Assembly: GCA_017615445.1 (NCBI GenBank)
Contig: JAGAAD010000098.1
Span: 1 to 10,097, forward strand
DNA from: Bacteroidales bacterium
GTDB lineage: Bacteria > Bacteroidota > Bacteroidia > Bacteroidales > UBA932
Direction: 5' to 3'
Length of the DNA stretch: 10,097 bases
Below are positions 5,533 through 10,097 of the stretch, piece after piece; position 1 is the first letter of the stretch; each line of letters begins with the position of its first letter. The notes under the pieces were generated by a model. That model saw only the letters and a list, made by a program, of their open reading frames with translations. It did no database searches and was not told where the DNA came from. The translations under genes were made by a program, and so were the position numbers.

Positions 5533-6768
5533 ATGAAAAAAGTATTTATTCTTTTAGTTGCAGCGGCCTGCGTGGCAGTGTCCTGCAAGCAGGAGATCAA
5601 GGGCGAAGTCCTTTCTCCGGAAGAGAACAAGGCAACCCTGGACGAGACCTGCACGAAGGCTGTTCAGATGCTTGAGGTGGATCATTGGCAGAGCACCGCG
5701 GATCTCATCACCGCCAGCGCTGAAGTTTTTGGCAATGTCGAGGGAGAGGATGAAAGCTACACCACTTGGGCAGAATCTGTCAACAAGTCTTTCACCGTTT
5801 CGGACAAAGAGCCTTACGAGTATCTTTATGATCTGAGCAAGATCAACGGAACGATCAGCATCAAGGACAACAAAGTCTACGCAGAGGAAGGAACCGGTCT
5901 CGGAATCGCCTACGCCCTTGCAGACGGCACCGCAGTGGACGGAAAACTTACTGTCAAGAACTCCAAGACCACAGCTCTTGTGGATTCGGACTACAGCTAC
6001 TATTATGACGAGAGCGGTAACCTGGTTGACAAGAAGCTCTGGAGCAAGACCTATCTCGTGATCCCCGAGTCTATCGAGGGAACACTCAATGCAGGTGGAA
6101 AGAAGACCGCAGGTCTCAAGCTCACCACGGACATCAAGCTTGCCGGCGAAGAGCCTATGCCGACCGACACCTATGCGGCAACTCTGGAAGTCAGCGCAGA
6201 CAAGTACACCTTCGCAGTGACTCGCGCCAAGTACAGCGACACCGAGATTCTTCTCAACGCCAGCATCAAGTACGACAAGCAGACCATCGTGGCCGCCAAC
6301 TTCGAAGCCAAGGGCAAGCTCGCCTTCGACGCGGACAACGACATCGACGCTCTTTCCAGCACCGGTAATGTGAAGGCTACCTTCAGCCTCCTGGACAACG
6401 TAGAGCTCAAGGGAGACCTGAATTACACCGAGTTCGTGAAGGCCGCAAGAAAGGGCGCTGAGAACGAAGCAGAGGCAAAGGCCCTCGCAGCAGAAGTGGA
6501 GAAGTGCGTGAATCTTACCCTGTACATCCAGAAGACCGCCCAGGCCAAGCTCGGATTTGAAGCTTACAAGCCTTACGAGAGCGAGGATATGGTTGTCTGG
6601 AGCATCCAGCCCGTCGTCCGCTTCGAGGATGGCTCTGAGTACATGCTTCCTGACGAGTTCTTCAGCCCGGACAACTTCCCGAAGACTGTCGAGGCTGTGA
6701 ACAACGCTCTTGCAGAGATGCAGGCGTTCCTCGCAGGACCTCAGCAGGAGGCCGAGCCTTTGAAGTAA
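5533..6768 (+). CDS. Putative lipoprotein of unknown function, first gene of the TonB-receptor operon
   Basis: I do not recognise the family. The product has 411 residues. It starts with a clear lipoprotein signal peptide, MKKVFILLVAAACVAVSC, with Cys18 lipidated. The next residues, KQEIKGE, are charged, which could favour export to the cell surface in Bacteroidota. The mature protein is rich in Lys, Asp, Glu and alternating hydrophobic residues (SADKYTFAVTRAKY, KATFSLLDNVELKGDL), suggesting a mainly beta structure. A Tyr-rich DSDYSYYYDESGN segment lies near residue 150, and a helical C-terminus follows (VEAVNNALAEMQAFLAG). The ATG at 5533 is chosen because it gives a canonical signal peptide; a TTG at 5509 would only add eight residues in front of it. 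The stop is one base before the GTG of the receptor gene, so the two are very likely co-expressed. A substrate-binding or accessory role for the receptor is possible but unproven. Confidence 0.85.
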   Translation: MKKVFILLVAAACVAVSCKQEIKGEVLSPEENKATLDETCTKAVQMLEVDHWQSTADLITASAEVFGNVEGEDESYTTWAESVNKSFTVSDKEPYEYLYDLSKINGTISIKDNKVYAEEGTGLGIAYALADGTAVDGKLTVKNSKTTALVDSDYSYYYDESGNLVDKKLWSKTYLVIPESIEGTLNAGGKKTAGLKLTTDIKLAGEEPMPTDTYAATLEVSADKYTFAVTRAKYSDTEILLNASIKYDKQTIVAANFEAKGKLAFDADNDIDALSSTGNVKATFSLLDNVELKGDLNYTEFVKAARKGAENEAEAKALAAEVEKCVNLTLYIQKTAQAKLGFEAYKPYESEDMVVWSIQPVVRFEDGSEYMLPDEFFSPDNFPKTVEAVNNALAEMQAFLAGPQQEAEPLK

Positions 6769-6769
6769 A

Positions 6770-8758
6770 GTGTATCGCCGGAAAATAGGCATACTGATTT
6801 TAAGATCTGCGCTTTTGCTCTCGGTCTTTTGCACCGAAGCCAGGGCGCAGATCGATTCTTTGCAGCTGGACAGCACCGTCCTCTCCGCCCAGAAGAAGAG
6901 GCTGCTGGATCTGAGCCGCACGGGGGCGGTGACCATGGACATGCAGGAGCTGGCGCTGATGCCCTCCGTGCTGGGAAACGCCGACCCGCTGCATTTCCTG
7001 CAGATGCTGCCGAGCATGCAGACAAGTTCCGAGTTCGACGCCGGCATCCACATCCAGGGCTGCGACCACCAGCATAATCTGGTCGCGCTGGACGGCGTGC
7101 CGATCTACGGCGCCACTCACCTGATGGGCATCTTCTCCGTCTTCAATCCCACGCACTACCGTTCGATGTCCTACAGCACCGTCGCGGCCGGGGCCAACCG
7201 GCTCGGCGGCATAATCGACATGCACACCCGCCGCTCGATTCCCGAGCGGGTGGGACTGGACGCATCGCTGGGGCTGGTCAGCGCGCAGGGCACGCTCGAG
7301 GCTCCGATCAGCGGCAAATCGGCGCTCGTCCTGTCCGGACGCGGCTCGCTCGTGGACCTGCTCTACGGCCGGTATTTGCACATGGACGACATGTGGCTGA
7401 GCTACGGCTTTTCGGATGTGAACGCAAGCTGGATCTGGACTCCGACGCGCGAGGACCGGATCGCCGTGGACATGTACTACGGCCGCGACAAGGTGGTCAG
7501 CGAAAAGAGCGGCACTGAGATGGGGATAGACATGTTCTGGGCCAACGCCATGGCCGCGATTCACTGGGACCACGGCGCCCTCGAGCAGACGCTCTATTAC
7601 ACGGCCAACCGCCTCTCGACCGACATAATCGAAGAAGGACGGCAGGGGCATCTGCCCGCGTCCATCGCGACCGTGGGCTACAAAGGCGGGTGGAGTCGCG
7701 GGCAACTCAGCCTCATGGCCGATCTCGCGGCCCACGAAGTGCAACCCCAGAGCCCTACCGTCGTCGGCACGGGGGTCGAATACGAGCAGCCAGAGATCCA
7801 GCGTGCGTTCGAGACGACTCTGTCCGGCGGCTGGAGCGGCACGATCGGCTTCGACTTCGACTACTCCGCCACCCTCGCGGGAACATGGTTCCTGTCTGCC
7901 GAGCGGCGGTCCTACTTCGGGCTATCGCCTCAGCTTTCCGGGACGTGGCACCTGCCGGGCGGCGATCAGCTGCGTGCGAGCGCGGGCGTGCACAGGCAGT
8001 ACCTCTTCCAGACCGGCTTCTCGAATCTCGGCCTGCCGCTCGAATTCTGGCTGCCCGCCGGCAAGTACAGCGACCCGCAGTGGTCCGTGGGCACTTCGCT
8101 CGCGTGGGACAAACCGCTGCCGGGCGGGATCGAGCTGAATTCGGAGCTCTACTACCGCTTCCTCGGCAATCAGATCGAGTTCGTCAGCGGCTTCCAGGAC
8201 CTGCTGGCCGGCACCTACTCGCTCGAGCGTTCGCTGCAGAAGGGGCAGGGCTATGCCTATGGCCTCAACCTGCTCGCGCGCAAGACGCAGGGGCGGCTGA
8301 CCGGCTGGGCGGGACTGTCCGCTGGCAGGAGCATGCGCATGTTCGACGGCGGCACCTGGCCTTCGAGCCACGAAAGGCTGGTGGAATTGGACCTGGTCGC
8401 CGCATATTCGGTCGGCCGCTGGGATCTCGGCGGCACGGTGGTGGCTGCGGGCGGCACTCCGTTCACGGAGGTGAAGGAGTACTACATGCTCCAGCATCAG
8501 GTCGTGTCCGTGATGGGGCCCTACAACGGCGGGCGGCTAAGCCCCTATTTCAGGCTGGATCTCAACGCGCGGCTGAGGCTGCGCGACCACGGCCGCATGC
8601 AGCATGGGCTTAATTTCTCGGTCTACAACGCCACTGCGCACAATCAGGAGATCTTCCGCAAAGTGCACTCTATGCGCGACGAGCTGAAGATCAAGTTCGA
8701 GCGGATGTATCTGGGTATCACCGTTTTGCCTTCCGTAGGCTATTACCTGAAGTTCTGA
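6770..8758 (+). CDS. Compact TonB-dependent outer-membrane receptor
   Basis: The 662-residue product begins with a signal peptide (YRRK, hydrophobic core, cleavage after TEARA near residue 26). A plug domain follows at about 50-155, with LHFLQMLPSMQTSSEFDAGIHIQGCDHQHNLVALDGVPIYGATHLMGIFSVFNP as its core (65-127, condensed), then a beta-barrel to the end. The last residues, VGYYLKF, with a terminal Phe, are the usual sorting signal for BAM-mediated outer-membrane insertion. DSTVLSA at 34-40 may be the TonB box. The carboxypeptidase-regulatory-like domain that opens many Bacteroidota receptors paired with DUF4249 is absent. The start is a GTG; the next Met (56) would remove the signal peptide. 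Cys98 sits where a Gly is common in the plug motif. Its GC-rich codon use differs from the preceding lipoprotein. The family imports siderophores, glycans, peptides or vitamins; the substrate here cannot be told. Confidence 0.88.
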   Translation: MYRRKIGILILRSALLLSVFCTEARAQIDSLQLDSTVLSAQKKRLLDLSRTGAVTMDMQELALMPSVLGNADPLHFLQMLPSMQTSSEFDAGIHIQGCDHQHNLVALDGVPIYGATHLMGIFSVFNPTHYRSMSYSTVAAGANRLGGIIDMHTRRSIPERVGLDASLGLVSAQGTLEAPISGKSALVLSGRGSLVDLLYGRYLHMDDMWLSYGFSDVNASWIWTPTREDRIAVDMYYGRDKVVSEKSGTEMGIDMFWANAMAAIHWDHGALEQTLYYTANRLSTDIIEEGRQGHLPASIATVGYKGGWSRGQLSLMADLAAHEVQPQSPTVVGTGVEYEQPEIQRAFETTLSGGWSGTIGFDFDYSATLAGTWFLSAERRSYFGLSPQLSGTWHLPGGDQLRASAGVHRQYLFQTGFSNLGLPLEFWLPAGKYSDPQWSVGTSLAWDKPLPGGIELNSELYYRFLGNQIEFVSGFQDLLAGTYSLERSLQKGQGYAYGLNLLARKTQGRLTGWAGLSAGRSMRMFDGGTWPSSHERLVELDLVAAYSVGRWDLGGTVVAAGGTPFTEVKEYYMLQHQVVSVMGPYNGGRLSPYFRLDLNARLRLRDHGRMQHGLNFSVYNATAHNQEIFRKVHSMRDELKIKFERMYLGITVLPSVGYYLKF

Positions 8759-8762
8759 AGCA

Positions 8763-9572
8763 ATGAAGAGACTGTTTTTGTTTTTGATGATGTGCTTTGC
8801 GGTCTGCTGCACGGTGGAGAAGATAGACGAACATCTGGTGATAGACGGATGGATCGAGGACGGAGGCTATCCGGTGGTGATAGTGACCTCGTCCGTGGCG
8901 CTGGTGGAAGGAACGCTGGACTATGACGACCTGTCCAAGCATGTGCTGCGCTGGGCGACCGTGTCCGTGAGCGACGGGGAGGAGACTTTCTTCCTGACCG
9001 GAATGAAGAACGACACTTATTTCCCTCCTTATATTTATACTACCACCAAGTTCAAGGGGCAGGCAGGGAAAAAGTACACTTTGAAGGTTAAGTACGGAGA
9101 GACCGAGGCCACTGCCGAGACGACCATCCCGGCGCCCCAGACTTTGACCGCTATCGGTTCTCACGAGACTGCCGAAGGGTCCACCATTCAGGTGGCGTTC
9201 ACCCCTTCGGAGGACAGCTATTACGGCTTCTTCACCAAGCGGGATCAGAAAGACAGCACCTATCTGGCTTGCATGTATTCGCTGGTGAACGGCAGCACTG
9301 TCAAAGGGTCCTATGAATCGTTCTTATACCGCGGTTTCGACATAATGGGCTCCGAGTTCACCTGGTACTATGAGCCTGGCGACCACGTCCGTGTGCGCTT
9401 CTGCACTATGGACGAAATGACCTACAACTACTGGAAAGGACTCTTCGATGAGTGGGTATTCTCGCGAAATCCTTTCTTCCCGGTCCATTCGACCGCTCCG
9501 TCCAATGTTGTCGGAGGGTATGGATACTGGGCCGGATATGGGTCTACGTACTATGAGATAGACATTCCATAA
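8763..9572 (+). CDS. DUF4249 lipoprotein, partner of the TonB-dependent receptor
   Basis: The 269 residues start with a lipoprotein signal peptide (MKRLFLFLMMCFAVCC, Cys15 or Cys16 lipidated). They show the DUF4249 pattern: HLVIDGWIEDGGYPVVIVTSS (about 24-44), a first beta-sandwich-like part with ATVSVSDGEETFFLTG and GQAGKKYTLKVKYGETEATAETTIPAP, and the C-terminal signature NPFFPVHSTAPSNVVGGYGYWAGYGS. DUF4249 proteins occur in Bacteroidota directly behind TonB-dependent receptors and are thought to sit on the outer membrane beside them, by analogy with SusD; no substrate is established. The ATG is 4 bp after the receptor stop, so translation is probably coupled. At 269 residues it is at the short end for the family. 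A terminator follows 24 bp after the stop. Confidence 0.87.
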   Translation: MKRLFLFLMMCFAVCCTVEKIDEHLVIDGWIEDGGYPVVIVTSSVALVEGTLDYDDLSKHVLRWATVSVSDGEETFFLTGMKNDTYFPPYIYTTTKFKGQAGKKYTLKVKYGETEATAETTIPAPQTLTAIGSHETAEGSTIQVAFTPSEDSYYGFFTKRDQKDSTYLACMYSLVNGSTVKGSYESFLYRGFDIMGSEFTWYYEPGDHVRVRFCTMDEMTYNYWKGLFDEWVFSRNPFFPVHSTAPSNVVGGYGYWAGYGSTYYEIDIP

Positions 9573-9596
9573 GTTTTTTTGATGGAACTGTAAATT

Positions 9597-9630
9597 AGCC
9601 GTGTAAACACCTTTTTACACGGCTTTTCTT
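9597..9630 (+). terminator. Rho-independent terminator of the lipoprotein/receptor/DUF4249 operon
   Basis: A perfect 11-bp stem (AGCCGTGTAAA at 9597-9607 with TTTACACGGCT at 9614-9624) closes a 6-base loop and is followed by a T-rich tract to 9632. The -7 box of the next gene starts at 9634. Confidence 0.9.
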
Positions 9631-9633
9631 TTA

Positions 9634-9641
9634 TACTTTTG
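9634..9641 (+). promoter_or_regulatory. -7 box (TACTTTTG) of the last lipoprotein gene
   Basis: TACTTTTG matches TAnnTTTG and lies 22 bp before the ATG at 9664, giving a leader of roughly 15 bases. The -33 region falls in the terminator loop and shows only CTTT. No Shine-Dalgarno site follows; the leader is AT-rich. Confidence 0.6.
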
Positions 9642-9663
9642 TCCAGACCAAACTTTTTGTGTT

Positions 9664-10097
9664 ATGAAAAGACTTCTGTTAATCTGTTTTGCGGCTTTGC
9701 TCGCCGCTGTTTCCTGCTCAAAGTCAGGATTGTATTCTACCCCTCTCAGTTATGACGACGGCTCCTCCGTGGACCACGACCAGATCGTTCTCGGCGACAA
9801 ATTGGAAGACCCCTACACCGTGGAGAACATGACGAAAGCTGTTCAGGCGCTGTATCCCACCAAAGCGAGCGTCGTCCAACTGACCCCTACCCACAATTAT
9901 GTACGCCTGCTCCCGCGTAACGATGAAGACCTTCTTCTGCTCGAGGAGATGGGCGTGCAGATGCTGGACCACCCTCTTGATTATCAGATAGTCAAGGAGG
10001 GAGACTATTACCACGACTCCGAGATCCCGGATGAAGATATCACCTGGCAGTACGCTGTGGTGTCGCCGGACTTCCTGGCTCCGGACTGGATAGAGTG
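9664..10097 (+). CDS. Putative lipoprotein, 5' part (runs off the window)
   Basis: The frame is open from the ATG at 9664 to the last base, 144 complete codons plus two bases. MKRLLLICFAALLAAVSC is a clean lipoprotein signal peptide with Cys18 lipidated. The segment YTVENMTKAVQALYPTKAS, then THNYVRLLPRNDEDLLLLEEMGVQMLDHPLDYQI and GDYYHDSEIPDEDITWQYAVVSPDFL, resembles the N-terminal region of long Bacteroidales cell-surface lipoproteins that I know only as hypothetical proteins. The role is unknown and the C-terminal part is not visible. The gene has its own promoter behind a terminator, so it opens a separate transcription unit. Confidence 0.82.
   Translation, partial: MKRLLLICFAALLAAVSCSKSGLYSTPLSYDDGSSVDHDQIVLGDKLEDPYTVENMTKAVQALYPTKASVVQLTPTHNYVRLLPRNDEDLLLLEEMGVQMLDHPLDYQIVKEGDYYHDSEIPDEDITWQYAVVSPDFLAPDWIE

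Noticed and set aside
5554..7053. Minus-strand open frame of 499 codons opposite the lipoprotein and receptor start
   Set aside because: It spans the boundary of two real plus-strand genes with signal peptides and shows the composition of an antisense shadow.
7690..8613. Plus-strand open frame of 307 codons inside the receptor gene
   Set aside because: It is extremely Arg-rich and out of frame with a continuous receptor barrel that ends in the expected terminal Phe.

Overview
The window looks like chromosomal DNA from a member of the Bacteroidota, most likely the order Bacteroidales. Four things point there: a rpmG-DUF4295-ftsY gene string, lipoproteins of the DUF4296 and DUF4249 families, -7 promoter boxes of the form TAnnTTTG, and AT-rich leaders in place of Shine-Dalgarno sites before most genes. 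Coding DNA is fairly GC-rich, while the short intergenic gaps are AT-rich. The gene families do not fix family or genus. I see no prophage, transposase, CRISPR array or restriction system.

Left part (1-5096, all plus strand) is housekeeping. It runs from the 3' end of rpmG (ribosomal protein bL33) and a 52-residue DUF4295 protein, past a terminator, into a tightly packed row: ftsY (signal-recognition-particle receptor), pheT (Phe-tRNA synthetase beta chain), a DUF4296 lipoprotein and deoC (deoxyribose-phosphate aldolase). The spacings in that row are 2 bp, 0 bp and then a 119-bp out-of-frame overlap. A -7 box just upstream of ftsY suggests a nearly leaderless transcript for the whole row.

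Middle part (5097-5532) is non-coding apart from a tRNA-Ser(GGA) gene on the minus strand, which has a very clear TTTG-N20-TATATTTG promoter. The gap between deoC and the tRNA is packed with nested inverted repeats. The outermost pair joins the 3' end of the tRNA to a partial inverted copy of itself about 140 bp away. This is the most unusual piece of DNA in the window.

Right part (5533-9572, plus strand) is an apparent three-gene envelope operon: a 411-residue lipoprotein that I do not recognise, a compact TonB-dependent outer-membrane receptor without the usual N-terminal carboxypeptidase-regulatory-like domain, and a DUF4249 lipoprotein. A strong terminator closes it. Together they suggest a small outer-membrane uptake system of unknown substrate. 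The promoter region carries a perfect 20-bp palindrome overlapping the -7 box, a possible operator. A new promoter and a further lipoprotein gene begin at 9634-9664, and that gene runs off the end of the window.
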